From Acidobacteriota bacterium (GTDB lineage: Bacteria > Acidobacteriota > Thermoanaerobaculia > Gp7-AA8), in NCBI GenBank assembly GCA_019244185.1, contig JAFATB010000014.1, positions 127,587 to 191,586 of the forward strand: DNA of 64,000 bases. The letters are read 5' to 3'. The notes under the pieces are model-generated. The model was not told the DNA's origin. It ran no database searches and saw nothing but the letters and a program-made list of their open reading frames with translations. The stretch's first letter is position 1; each line of letters opens with the position of its first letter. Below are positions 33,993-43,134 of the stretch, in pieces. The position numbers were made by a program, and so were the translations under genes.

Positions 33993-35731
33993 GCGAACGC
34001 CTTCACGCCGCTCTGTTCCCGCCACAACGACGCGTACAGTCCGTCGCGCGCGAGGAGCTCGGCGTGCGTGCCGGTCTCGACGATCGCGCCGGCGCGCAGC
34101 ACGTGAATGCGGTCGGCGTGCGCAATCGTCGAGAGGCGATGCGCGACGAGCACGGTGAGGCGCGCGTCCGCGGAGACGACGCGGATGGTCTCGGTGATCG
34201 CGCGTTCGGTGATCGAGTCGAGGTTGCTCGTGGCCTCGTCGAACACGAGAAGATCGGGATCGCGCAGCAGCGCGCGTGCGATCGCGACGCGCTGGCGCTC
34301 GCCGCCGGAGAGTTTGATGCCGCCTTCGCCGATGCGTGTGTCGAGTCCCTGTCCGCCGCGCGTCAGGATCGGACTCGCGGCCGCACGTTCGAGGACCGCG
34401 AGGCACTGCTCATCCGTCGCGTTCGGCCGCGCGATTTGCAGATTGTCGCGCAGCGTGCCGGCGAAGAGCTGCGTCTCCTGCGTCACGAGGCCGATGCGCG
34501 CGCGGAACGCGTCGAGGTCGGCGCCGGCGAGATCGTGGCCGTTGACGCGAAGCACGCCGGACGTCGGCGTGTAGAGCCCGACCAGCAGCTTGACGAGGGA
34601 CGACTTGCCGGAACCCGACGGCCCCGCGAAGGCGACCGTCTCGCCGGCGCGCAGCGTGAGCGTGACGTCGTGCAGCGCCGGCAGGTGCGACGGATCGTAG
34701 ACGAGGGTGACGCGATCGAACGCGACCTCCGCGATCGGGCCGATCGCCGCCGCTTCCGCCGGGCGCTCTTCCTTCGGCTGATCGAGCACCGTGTCGAGCG
34801 TGTCGAACGTCGCCCGCGCTTCCTGGTAACGCGCCACCGCCGTCCCGAGCTCGGCCAGCGGCATGAAGATCGTGTTCGAGTAGAGAAACAGCGACAGGAA
34901 CTCGCCGGTCGTAATCGAATGGTCGTAGACGAGCCAGAGCATCACGATGAGCAGCACCGCGCGCGTCACGTGAATGAGGCTGCCGACGATGAACATGAAG
35001 AGGCGGATGAGCTGCAGCTTGCGCTGTTCGAGCGCGAGGATGCGGTCGTTGACGTCGGTCATCCGCCCGATTTCCTGCGTCTCGATGCCGAGGCTCTTCA
35101 CGAGCTCGATGTTGCGAATCGCTTCGGTGGCCGTGCCCGCGAGCGCGGCACTCTCGCGCGTGATGCGGAACTGATGGCGGCGGATCGGACGGCCGATGGT
35201 GATGGTGACGATGGCGACGACCGGCGCCGCAACCACATGGAGGACGCCGAGCAGCGGATGCACGGTGAACGCGTAGATGGTCACCGCCACGATCGCGAGC
35301 CCGCCGAGGTAGAGGCGGACCGCGCCGCTAATGCCGCTTTCGGCATCGGTGCGCGCGCGCTGGATGGTGTGCAGCAGCTCGCCGCTGCGCTGATTCTCGA
35401 AGACGCTGTACGGCATGAGCAGCGAATGCGCGACGCTCTTCGCGTAGAGGCTCGCGCCGACGCGCCGCGCGATCGTGTTGATCGTGTACTCCTGCAGCGA
35501 ACGGAAGAGGCGCGCGAGGAGCGAGACGACGATCGAGGCGCCGATGAGCAGCAGCACGCCGCGGAAGAAGACGTCGCGCGGCATCGCGCCGACGTGCTGC
35601 ACGTACTTGTCGACGATCACGCGGAGGATCTGCGGGTCGGCGAGCTGCAGCAACTGCGCGACCGTCGCCGCCGCGAACGTCGCGATCAGCGCGCGCCACT
35701 GCTGCTTGAGATACGGAAGAAGGATGCGCAT
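33989..35731 (-). CDS. ABC exporter half-transporter (MsbA-like fold)
   Basis: 580 residues. An N-terminal transmembrane domain of six helices (to about 320) is fused to an ATPase: Walker A GPSGSGKS (370-377), Q-loop Gln420, signature LSGGE (474-478), Walker B Asp498 with catalytic Glu499, and the switch His in VAHRLST. Homodimer-forming exporters of this type move lipids, peptides or drugs outward. It follows the glycosyltransferase gene with a 1-nt overlap (TGATG), so the two are cotranslated; the exported compound may be a glycosylated molecule (inference). Confidence 0.93.
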   Translation of the reverse strand: MRILLPYLKQQWRALIATFAAATVAQLLQLADPQILRVIVDKYVQHVGAMPRDVFFRGVLLLIGASIVVSLLARLFRSLQEYTINTIARRVGASLYAKSVAHSLLMPYSVFENQRSGELLHTIQRARTDAESGISGAVRLYLGGLAIVAVTIYAFTVHPLLGVLHVVAAPVVAIVTITIGRPIRRHQFRITRESAALAGTATEAIRNIELVKSLGIETQEIGRMTDVNDRILALEQRKLQLIRLFMFIVGSLIHVTRAVLLIVMLWLVYDHSITTGEFLSLFLYSNTIFMPLAELGTAVARYQEARATFDTLDTVLDQPKEERPAEAAAIGPIAEVAFDRVTLVYDPSHLPALHDVTLTLRAGETVAFAGPSGSGKSSLVKLLVGLYTPTSGVLRVNGHDLAGADLDAFRARIGLVTQETQLFAGTLRDNLQIARPNATDEQCLAVLERAAASPILTRGGQGLDTRIGEGGIKLSGGERQRVAIARALLRDPDLLVFDEATSNLDSITERAITETIRVVSADARLTVLVAHRLSTIAHADRIHVLRAGAIVETGTHAELLARDGLYASLWREQSGVKAFA

Positions 35732-36855
35732 CAGCCCCGCAGCCGCCTTCGCACGCGCAGGAGCAGTTGCACCGGCATGCGCAGCGCGCGCGCGTTCAAC
35801 AGACGCACGCGCCACGGACTCGCCGCGCGCGGCGCCTGCGCATACAGATGCGGCGTGACGTGCGCGAGCGACGCGCCGATCGCCGCGAGGTCGTCGCGCG
35901 GATCGACGTCGATCGGCGACGCGAGCAGCTCTTCGTAGAGCTCGATGTACTGCTGCGCGAGCAGGTCGACGCCCGCGCTCGCGCGGATGCGATCGGTGAC
36001 CGGCGCGGCGTCCGCGGGATCGTACCGATCGAGCTCGGCGAGAACGCTCTCCACGGTCGTCGGCGTGTCGAGCAAACGATGTCCGAAGTTCAGCACGCGC
36101 ATCGCGTCGAGCCGCTCCGTCGTGACCATGCCTCCGATGCCGCGCAGATCGGCGGCGACGACGGCGCAACCGCTGGCCATCGCCTCCAGCGCCGAGCGTC
36201 CTTTCGCGAAGACGACGTCGTAGTCGCGCAGCACGTTCTCGGGAACGATGACGTTGCCGCTGGCGACGCCCGCGAGATCGACGGCGATGCCGCGGCGCGC
36301 ACACGCATCGCGGATCGGCGCGGCGAAGGTGTTCTCCGCGGCGCTGTTGCTGAAGACGAGCGCGCGGCGCGGCTTCTCGGGGAGCGGCCCGCGCCGCGGG
36401 AAGCGTTCGAGATCGACGGCGTTCGCGAAAATGCGGATGTCGCGCTCGGGAATGCCGTGCTCGAACATCATCCGATCGCGGCAGTTGCGGTCGACGGCGA
36501 CGTATGCGCGCAGGCGCGGCCCGCGCGGCGGGATCGAGTGCCACGAGATCGCGTCGTGGCAGACGAACAGTGCGGGCACGCCCGGAAAACGCGCCATCGC
36601 GGCGATCGTCTCGAGGTGATGGTGGCCGTGGATGACGTCGGGTGCCGCGGCGAGATCGGCGACGTCGCTGACGACCGGCACGCTGGCGTTGCGCACGGAG
36701 CGGCGCAGCGCGCCGACGCGCGTCGCGTAGACGACCGGCTGCACGCCGCGGCGTTGCAGCGTGACGGCGAGATCGCGCGTGTAGAGGTCGGTGCCGCTTG
36801 GTGCGTCGAGCGCGGCCGTCGCGATGAGGATGCGACGCGGCTCAGGAGTGCTCAT
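35731..36855 (-). CDS. Glycosyltransferase family 4-like protein
   Basis: 374 residues with a GT-B design. The N-terminal half has ILIATAALDAPSGTDLYTRDLAVTLQRRG and DVIHGHHHLETI. The C-terminal donor-binding half has FANAVDLERF and the acidic FAKGRSALEAMASGCAVV motif. It is shorter and more divergent than typical GT4 enzymes. The start at 36855 lies 13 nt after TAGAAT in a 39-bp divergent promoter region shared with the aldo/keto reductase. It is first in an operon with the ABC exporter and HIT protein genes. Confidence 0.82.
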   Translation of the reverse strand: MSTPEPRRILIATAALDAPSGTDLYTRDLAVTLQRRGVQPVVYATRVGALRRSVRNASVPVVSDVADLAAAPDVIHGHHHLETIAAMARFPGVPALFVCHDAISWHSIPPRGPRLRAYVAVDRNCRDRMMFEHGIPERDIRIFANAVDLERFPRRGPLPEKPRRALVFSNSAAENTFAAPIRDACARRGIAVDLAGVASGNVIVPENVLRDYDVVFAKGRSALEAMASGCAVVAADLRGIGGMVTTERLDAMRVLNFGHRLLDTPTTVESVLAELDRYDPADAAPVTDRIRASAGVDLLAQQYIELYEELLASPIDVDPRDDLAAIGASLAHVTPHLYAQAPRAASPWRVRLLNARALRMPVQLLLRVRRRLRG

Positions 36856-36868
36856 GCCGCATGGCGCG

Positions 36869-36887
36869 ATTCTAACAAACGTATGAT
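36869..36887. promoter_or_regulatory. Compact divergent promoter pair
   Basis: TATGAT (36882-36887, plus strand) ends 7 nt before the aldo/keto reductase ATG at 36895. TAGAAT (36874-36869, minus strand) serves the glycosyltransferase operon. The two -10-like boxes are only 7 bp apart, so the promoters must compete for polymerase. Confidence 0.5.
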
Positions 36888-36894
36888 TCCGCCC

Positions 36895-37869
36895 ATGCGC
36901 ACCATCCGCCTCGGCCGCACGAACGCTCACGTCCCCGCCATCAGCCTCGGCACCTGGGGTCACGGCGGTCCGCGCGTCACCGACAGCGGCGCCTCCGTCG
37001 GCTGGAGCGGCCACGACGACGCGCAGGCGCGCGAGGCGCTACTCGCCGCGCACCGCGCCGGCATCACGCACTGGGATACCGCGGATGCGTACGGCGACGG
37101 TCACGCCGAGGAGCTCATCGGCACGATGTGGAACGACGTGCCGCGCGACGAGATCTTCATCGCCACGAAGGTCGGCTACATCTTCGGTCCCGCGAACCGC
37201 GCCTACGAGCCGCGCTTCATGCGCGAACAAGCCGAACGCTCGCTGCAGAACATGCGCACCGACGTGCTTGATCTCTACTACTTCCATCATTCGGACTTCG
37301 GACCGAATGACGAATGGCTCGATCCCGCGTTGGAGGTGATGCACCGCCTGCGCGACGAGGGGAAAGTGCGCTTCATCGGCCTCTCGGCCTGGAACGCGTC
37401 GCGCCTCATGCGCGTCATCGAGCGCATCGATCCCGACGTCGTGCAGCCGTACCGCAATCTCGTCGACGACGACTACGAGTCGAGCGGACTCAAAGCGTGG
37501 GTCGACGCGCACGATCTCGGTGTCGCGTTTTTCTCGCCGCTGAAGCACGGCCTGCTCCTCGGCAAGTACGAGCATCCCGTGACGTTCGAGGAAGGCGACT
37601 TCCGCAGCACGGTCGGCGACTTCCGCGACGCGGATGCGATCGGGCGCTACCGCGCCGCCGCGGCCGCGATGCGCGAGCGTTTTGCCTCGCATCCCGAGCC
37701 CGTGCTGCACGCGGTCACCGGCGCGCTGCTGACCGGCAACCCGACCGCGTGCGTGCTCCTCGGCCAGCGCAATCCGCGACAGGTTGCCGCCGCCGCGTCG
37801 GTGGGCGAAGCGCTCAGCGCGGAGGACGCCGCGTGGGTGCGCGCGCAGTACAATTCGGGGCGTGGCTGA
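36895..37869 (+). CDS. Aldo/keto reductase
   Basis: 324 residues of the AKR TIM-barrel fold. The catalytic tetrad is visible: Asp61 and Tyr66 (DTADAY), Lys92 (ATKVG) and His131 (DLYYFH). VGFI-type strand GKVRFIGLSAWN and a C-terminal NADPH site (ACVLLGQRNPRQVAAA) complete the fold. The ATG at 36895 is preferred over 36883 because TATGAT lies 7 nt upstream of it and overlaps the other start. The substrate is unknown. A small gene begins inside its last codons. Confidence 0.9.
   Translation: MRTIRLGRTNAHVPAISLGTWGHGGPRVTDSGASVGWSGHDDAQAREALLAAHRAGITHWDTADAYGDGHAEELIGTMWNDVPRDEIFIATKVGYIFGPANRAYEPRFMREQAERSLQNMRTDVLDLYYFHHSDFGPNDEWLDPALEVMHRLRDEGKVRFIGLSAWNASRLMRVIERIDPDVVQPYRNLVDDDYESSGLKAWVDAHDLGVAFFSPLKHGLLLGKYEHPVTFEEGDFRSTVGDFRDADAIGRYRAAAAAMRERFASHPEPVLHAVTGALLTGNPTACVLLGQRNPRQVAAAASVGEALSAEDAAWVRAQYNSGRG
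37849..37854 (+). promoter_or_regulatory. -10-like TACAAT inside aldo/keto reductase gene
   Basis: TACAAT ends 7 nt before the GTG at 37862 and lies within the last codons of the aldo/keto reductase gene. It would let the small-protein/nucleotidyltransferase pair be transcribed on its own. Confidence 0.4.
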
Positions 37870-38068
37870 GCGGCGGAACGTGACGGTGAAAAAGTACCGG
37901 CTGGGGGAAGAGCCGGAGTACGACGAGTTCATCATCTCGATGACGCACGGCGCGCGCATGGAGCTCGTTTGGGAGCTGACGAAGAACGCGTGGTCGTTCA
38001 AGGAGCCCGGCTGGAGTGAATCGAGACTTCGCCGAGATGTTGCGCGCGTTGTCCGAAGCGCGCGCTGA
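37862..38068 (+). CDS. Small partner protein of a nucleotidyltransferase (putative antitoxin or toxin)
   Basis: 68 residues from a GTG at 37862, overlapping the end of the aldo/keto reductase gene. The sequence runs KKYRLGEEPEYDEF, then MELVWELTKNAWSF and SESRLRRDVARVVR. This resembles small proteins often encoded just upstream of DUF6036-type nucleotidyltransferases, with MVW-LT-W and a basic C-terminus. TACAAT 7 nt upstream suggests a leaderless start. It overlaps the next gene by 53 nt in another frame, which implies tight coupling. Recognition is from memory of similar pairs, so moderate confidence only. Confidence 0.6.
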   Translation: MAERRNVTVKKYRLGEEPEYDEFIISMTHGARMELVWELTKNAWSFKEPGWSESRLRRDVARVVRSAR

Positions 38069-38465
38069 CTTTCTCATCGTGGGTTCCTACGCGCGTGCCG
38101 CCTATGGCGAGCCGCGCGCGACGAAAGATCTCGACCTCTGCGTGCGAGCGACGCCGGACAATGCGCGACGCGTGTGGACAGCGCTGCTCGCATTCGGCGC
38201 GTCGCTCGCGGATTTGACGCTCGGCGATCTCGCAACGCCCGGCACGACCTTTCAACTCGGCGTCGCGCCGTACCGCATCGATCTCGTCACGAAGATCAGC
38301 GGCCTCACCTTCGACGAAGCGTGGGCGAATCGCATCGAGGCGGATTTCTGGGGCATCCGCTGCGCGGTCATCGGCAAAGCGGACTACGTGAAGAACAAGC
38401 GTGCCGCAGGACGGCCACAGGATCTTGTCGACGCCGATCACGTCGAACGCAGCCCGATCGTCTAA
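38016..38465 (+). CDS. DUF6036-like nucleotidyltransferase (putative toxin-antitoxin partner)
   Basis: 149 residues. FLIVGSYARAAYGEPRATKDLDLCV holds the nucleotidyltransferase signature GS-x(n)-KDLDL with the metal-binding aspartates; a third acidic residue is likely in YRIDLVTKI. The start is a GTG at 38016 with AGGAG 10 nt upstream. Such minimal nucleotidyltransferases are related to MNT and AbiEii proteins, which act in toxin-antitoxin or phage-defence pairs by nucleotidylating a partner or tRNA. The 53-nt overlap with the 68-residue gene supports a two-component unit. Confidence 0.75.
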   Translation: MNRDFAEMLRALSEARADFLIVGSYARAAYGEPRATKDLDLCVRATPDNARRVWTALLAFGASLADLTLGDLATPGTTFQLGVAPYRIDLVTKISGLTFDEAWANRIEADFWGIRCAVIGKADYVKNKRAAGRPQDLVDADHVERSPIV

Positions 38466-40870
38466 TACGCCGCCAGCCTCCGCGCCGCCCGCTCCACCTC
38501 TTCCTCGCTCGGCAGAAACACCTCTTCGAGCGGCGGCGAATACGGCACGGGCGTGTCGAGCGCGCCGATCACGACGACGGGCGCATCGAGGAACTCGAAC
38601 GCTTCCTCCTGGATGATCGCGGCGAGCGATTCGCCGATCGAGCCGGTGCGGGTGTCTTCGTGAATGATCAGGACGCGGCTGCAGTGGCGGGCGACGGCGA
38701 GCACGGACTCGCGATCGAGCGGTGCGAGGCTGCGCAGGTCGAGCACCGCGCACTCGATGCCGTCCTTCGCGAGCGTCTCCGCCACGCGCATGGCGACGTG
38801 CACGTATGCGCCGTACGAGATGATCGCGAGATCGTCGCCGGCGCGGCGCAGCGCGGCCTTGCCGATCGGCAGCGGCGCGGGCGGCTCGTCGGCGAGCGAC
38901 TGCTTGACCTTCGGATCGCGGTACAGCGCGATGTGCTCGTAGTAGAGCACCGGATCGGGATCGTTGACGGCGGCGAGCATGAGCGCGCGCGCGTCGTACG
39001 GCGTCGACGGCGTGACGATCTTCAGTCCCGGCGTGCGGTAGAACCACGCCTCGGTATTCTGCGAATGGTACGGACCGGCGTGGCGCAGTCCGCCCCACGG
39101 CATCCGCAAGGTGAAGGGAATCTCTGCGCCCCAGCGGTAGCGCAGCTTCGCCGCGTTGTTGACGAGCTGATTGAATCCCGTCGCGACGAAGTCGTTGAAC
39201 TGGATCTCGCCGATCGGCCGCAGGCCGGCGAGCGCGGCACCGACGCAGACGCCGATCGTCGAGCCTTCCGACAACACGGAATTGAAGATGCGGTCGCCGA
39301 ACTCTTTCAGCAGCGGACGCAGCAGGAGAAACGCGTTGCCGTACTTGCCGCCGACGTCTTCGCCGTAGACGAACACGCGCTCGTCCGCGCGCAACGCGTC
39401 GCCGACGCCGAGCATCACCGCCTCGAGGAACGTCTTCCCTTTCGCGTCGAACGCCGGACCTTCATCGAGCGGCGGCAGCGCGAGGTTGCGCGACGTCTCC
39501 TGCCGCCACGTTTCGTCGAGCACGTCGATGCGCGCGCGGCGCGGCTCGTTCGCGAGCACGCCCGCACCCGCGTCCGCGGCCTCCGGCCACGGCGCGTCGA
39601 TCACAGCGCGCGCCTCGGTCTCGACGAGCTCTTCGATCTCGCGCTTCCACTGTTCGACTTCGCCCGCGTCGACGAGACCGTCCGCCTCGAGCTTCGCCGC
39701 GTACGTGACGATCGGATCGCGGCCGCACCAGTACTCGTACGCCTCGCGGTCCGCGTAGCCCGCTTCGGTGAGCGGCGGATACGACCACGACGGCTGCGCG
39801 TCCTTGCCGAGGTAGAGCATGTCGTCGTGATGGGCATGGCCGCACATGCGCATCGCGATCAGCTCGATGAGCGTCACGCCGCGGCCGTCGCGCGCGCGTT
39901 CGGCGGCCCACGCAAACGCGGCCGCGATCGCGTCGGGATCGGTGCCGTCGATCGTGATCGCGGGCACGCCGTAGCCGATGCCTTTGTCGGCGAACGTGCG
40001 CACCGCGGAGTTCTCGCGCACGGGCGTCGACAGCGCGGTCTGATTGTTCTGGATGCAGAAGATCGCCGCGAGTTTGCGCGCGGCGGCGGCGTTGATGGCC
40101 TCGTGCCATTCGCCGAGGGACGTCGAGCCTTCGCCGATGAACGACACGGCGACGCGCGGCTCGTTGCGGAGGCGAAACGCCATGGCGACGCCGGCGATGG
40201 TCAGCGCGGGGCTGCCGAGCGGCGCCATCGCGGGGAGAATGCCGTGCGCCCAGTCGCCGACGTGAAGGTCCTTGCCGTTCATCGGCGGACCCGCTTTGGC
40301 CATCTGCGCGCTGAGCACCATGCGCACGGTCTCGGGCGCGTTGTGCATCGCGAGCACGGCGCCGAGGTCGCGGATCATCGGCGAGATGACATCGCCGGAC
40401 GGCTCGCGGCGCAGGCGGATCGCGGCGGCGTAGATCGCTTCCTGTCCCAATGAGCGGAAACCTTTGCCCTGGAACGACGCGCTGCCCCAGCGCACATCGC
40501 CGCCGGTGAAGAACTGCTTGAGGCGGTTGTCGGTGGCGCGGGTGAGGAGCATGCCGCGGAGGATCTCGCGCTTCTCGTCGCGCGTCAGCGACGCGGCGAT
40601 CGCCTCGCGGCGGAGGAAGCCCTCGCAAGCGTCGATGAACGACTCGCGCGCGTGGCGCAGGCGTTCATCGGCGGTGACGCGCGGCGTCGGTTCGGGAAGC
40701 TCGCCGAGGGTGGCGGGAAGCGTGGCTTCGAGTGCATCGCGCAGCGCGGCGGCGTCGGGCGTGCCGCGTTCGGCGACGACGCGTTCGAGCGCCTGCATCG
40801 CCTGCGTCGCGGCGAACGGCTCGCGCTCGGCGACGAACGCTCCGAAGCGCGCGAGAAGGGTCGTGGTCAT
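38462..40870 (-). CDS. 2-oxoacid dehydrogenase E1, alpha and beta subunits fused
   Basis: 802 residues. An N-terminal extension of about 100 residues precedes an alpha-type E1 domain, with the thiamine diphosphate motif GEGSTSLGEWHEAINAAAA...N. A beta-type domain from about residue 470 follows (EDVGGKYGNAF, SEGSTIGVCVGAALAGLRPIGEIQF, PVPYSPPLEE). Enzymes of this type decarboxylate branched-chain or related 2-oxoacids and transfer the acyl group to a lipoyl E2. In most bacteria alpha and beta are separate, but fused forms are known. No E2 or E3 gene is here. The start at 40870 has no SD, but TACGAT lies 8 nt upstream. Confidence 0.9.
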   Translation of the reverse strand: MTTTLLARFGAFVAEREPFAATQAMQALERVVAERGTPDAAALRDALEATLPATLGELPEPTPRVTADERLRHARESFIDACEGFLRREAIAASLTRDEKREILRGMLLTRATDNRLKQFFTGGDVRWGSASFQGKGFRSLGQEAIYAAAIRLRREPSGDVISPMIRDLGAVLAMHNAPETVRMVLSAQMAKAGPPMNGKDLHVGDWAHGILPAMAPLGSPALTIAGVAMAFRLRNEPRVAVSFIGEGSTSLGEWHEAINAAAARKLAAIFCIQNNQTALSTPVRENSAVRTFADKGIGYGVPAITIDGTDPDAIAAAFAWAAERARDGRGVTLIELIAMRMCGHAHHDDMLYLGKDAQPSWSYPPLTEAGYADREAYEYWCGRDPIVTYAAKLEADGLVDAGEVEQWKREIEELVETEARAVIDAPWPEAADAGAGVLANEPRRARIDVLDETWRQETSRNLALPPLDEGPAFDAKGKTFLEAVMLGVGDALRADERVFVYGEDVGGKYGNAFLLLRPLLKEFGDRIFNSVLSEGSTIGVCVGAALAGLRPIGEIQFNDFVATGFNQLVNNAAKLRYRWGAEIPFTLRMPWGGLRHAGPYHSQNTEAWFYRTPGLKIVTPSTPYDARALMLAAVNDPDPVLYYEHIALYRDPKVKQSLADEPPAPLPIGKAALRRAGDDLAIISYGAYVHVAMRVAETLAKDGIECAVLDLRSLAPLDRESVLAVARHCSRVLIIHEDTRTGSIGESLAAIIQEEAFEFLDAPVVVIGALDTPVPYSPPLEEVFLPSEEEVERAARRLAAY

Positions 40871-40878
40871 CGCGCGGG

Positions 40879-40884
40879 ATCGTA
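40879..40884 (-). promoter_or_regulatory. -10-like TACGAT before leaderless E1 gene
   Basis: On the minus strand TACGAT is followed by 8 nt and the ATG at 40870, within the 29-bp gap to the upstream gene. Confidence 0.5.
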
Positions 40885-40899
40885 GCAGAGCGCCGCGGC

Positions 40900-43134
40900 C
40901 TAGTTGCGTCTCCAGAACACCACGTCTCCCTCCTCGAAGTCGGGATGGAAATGCGACTGGATGTACTGCCAGACGAGCGGCGCGCGTTCGGCGCTGGTGA
41001 GTCCGTCGACGGTGTGGCGTCCGACGACGTGTCCGGGCAGCAGCACGGCGCGCACACGCGGGTTCGTCTCGATGCAGCGGATGACTTCGCGTTGCCCGGC
41101 CTCGGTCTCGTAGAACGCGACCTCGTATTCGCGGACCGGGCAGTCGCGGCGGAAGAGGTGATAGAGGAAGCCGCGGTTCGTGAAGTCGAAGAACGTCTCG
41201 TCCGGCGCGAGCGAGAGGCGGATGTACTTCGCCGTCGCTTCGACGACCTGCGCGTCGGAGAGATGCCACCACGCGCCGCGCGCTCGCGGCGGCTCGCGCA
41301 GCTCGATGAAGTTCGGCTCGACGGGACCGCGCGCGTGGCGCATCCAGCCGAGGACGCCGAGGTGCGTCGTGGGGCCGGCGAGCACGATCAGCGCCGCGAT
41401 GGCGGGGAACGCGAGCGGATTGCGGCGCCGCAGGAGCCGCATCACGACGAAGACCGCGAAGAGCGACGCGATGAGGCTGAAGTAGAGATGATGCCGCTCG
41501 GCGTACGAGATCGCGACGAGCACGGTCCAGATCGAAATCACCAGCAGCGGCTCGTAGCGGCGCGACGGACGTCGCGCGAGCGCGACACCGACGAAGACGA
41601 CGATGGCGCACCAGAAGAAGTAGTGAAACGACTCGCGGTCGAGCACGGCCGCGAGGACGTCGGGGAACGCGCGGTTCGCGGCCATGGCGGTTGGCGGAGT
41701 GAACAGCGTCAACGTGTAGGCGGAGCTGACGGCCGGGACTTCGACGAACGTCGCGCGGATGAAATCGCCGAGGATGCCGTACATCGCCAGACCGACGACG
41801 AGCGGCACGACGCCGATGGCGACGCCGATCGCGGCGTCACGCCACGCGCGGCGGTCGCGGAAGCGCAGCAGCGCGAACGCGAGCGTCACGAACGTGTAGA
41901 AGCCGAAGTCGATGCTCATCACGCCGCAGACGACCGTGCCGAGTCCCGCGGCGCGGAAGAGTCGCGGGCGACGGCGGCGCACGGCGGAGGCGAGCAGCAC
42001 GAGCGTGATCAGCGGCGGCAGCAGCCGCACGTTCATCGTGTACGCGCCGGTCATGAAGCAGAGCATCACGCTGAGCAGCGCGCCTTCGGCGGAGCCGGTG
42101 ATCGCGAGCGCGAGGAAGTAGAGCGCGACGCAGTTCAGATTGCCGAGGAAGAGGCGGATGCGGAGGCGCGTGCCGACGGTGGGATCGGCGGCCTTCATGA
42201 TGAGGTAGTCGAGACCGCCGTCCTGCAGCAGGCCGTGCGCGGGCAGGATGTCGCGGTACGGGCGCTCGCCGCGCGCGTACTCGGACGCGGGGAGCATCTC
42301 GTGCGAGTCCTCGAAGGAGTTGACACGCGACTTCCCTTCGGCGGTCGGCTGGCTCATCGCGTTCGCGTAGCAGTAGAGCGCGAGCGGATAGACGACGAGC
42401 ACGATGGCGCGGCGCCACCAGCGCTTGTCTTTTTGGAGGACGCGCAGCACGAACGGCGTGACCGCGGCCAGCGCCAGCGCGTGCCAGCCGAAGTAGCGCT
42501 GGTCGCGCGCGAAGAAGCTCGTCTGCAGCAGAAGGCCGAGCGGCGCGAGCGCGAACGCGCAGGCGACCGGCAGCGGCGACGGCACGAGCGCGACGCCGAC
42601 GCGCAGCGCGAAGACGAGCAGCGCGGCGACGAGCACGGCGCGGTCGACGGAGAGATTCGGCGCGACGTCGATGATGCCGAGGAGCACGGGGAGGAAGACC
42701 GGCAGGAGGATGAAGTCCGTGCGCGTGAAGGCGAGCTCGCGGCGGCCGAGCGCGGCGCAAAGAGCGATCGCAATCGCGCAGGGGATCAGCGTCCACCAAA
42801 TGCCCTGGCTGATCGTGGCGATCCAGAGCGTCACGAGCACCGACGCGGCGACGGCGTTCGTCGCCCATGCATGCGCGCGTACTAGCACGCGCGTCAGCGG
42901 ACGCAGGAGCAGCGGCAAGAGCGCGGGCAGGAGCATGAGGCCGGCGACGAAGCGGAACGGTGCGTGCGCGTCGAAGCCGAGCTTCGTGGCCAGACCGGGG
43001 AGTTGTCCCGGCGGCGCGGGGCGCAGCCACACCGGCGCGAGCGCGATGGCGATGGCGAGGCCCCACAGCGCGAACGACGCGGAGACGATCCGCTCGCGCC
43101 GCGCCGCGCTCACGCTGTCCGTTCGGTGATCCAT
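40900..43134 (-). CDS. Polytopic membrane protein, possible GT-C-type glycosyltransferase
   Basis: 744 residues from the ATG at 43134, with about thirteen hydrophobic segments and a C-terminal soluble domain of about 150 residues. A loop after the middle helices (SFEDSHEMLPASEYARGERPYRD) resembles the acidic first-loop motif of lipid-linked sugar transferases such as ArnT or GT39 proteins, but sits much later than usual. The assignment is therefore tentative. It overlaps the upstream hydrolase gene by 25 nt and is probably cotranscribed with it. Confidence 0.7.
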   Translation of the reverse strand: MDHRTDSVSAARRERIVSASFALWGLAIAIALAPVWLRPAPPGQLPGLATKLGFDAHAPFRFVAGLMLLPALLPLLLRPLTRVLVRAHAWATNAVAASVLVTLWIATISQGIWWTLIPCAIAIALCAALGRRELAFTRTDFILLPVFLPVLLGIIDVAPNLSVDRAVLVAALLVFALRVGVALVPSPLPVACAFALAPLGLLLQTSFFARDQRYFGWHALALAAVTPFVLRVLQKDKRWWRRAIVLVVYPLALYCYANAMSQPTAEGKSRVNSFEDSHEMLPASEYARGERPYRDILPAHGLLQDGGLDYLIMKAADPTVGTRLRIRLFLGNLNCVALYFLALAITGSAEGALLSVMLCFMTGAYTMNVRLLPPLITLVLLASAVRRRRPRLFRAAGLGTVVCGVMSIDFGFYTFVTLAFALLRFRDRRAWRDAAIGVAIGVVPLVVGLAMYGILGDFIRATFVEVPAVSSAYTLTLFTPPTAMAANRAFPDVLAAVLDRESFHYFFWCAIVVFVGVALARRPSRRYEPLLVISIWTVLVAISYAERHHLYFSLIASLFAVFVVMRLLRRRNPLAFPAIAALIVLAGPTTHLGVLGWMRHARGPVEPNFIELREPPRARGAWWHLSDAQVVEATAKYIRLSLAPDETFFDFTNRGFLYHLFRRDCPVREYEVAFYETEAGQREVIRCIETNPRVRAVLLPGHVVGRHTVDGLTSAERAPLVWQYIQSHFHPDFEEGDVVFWRRN

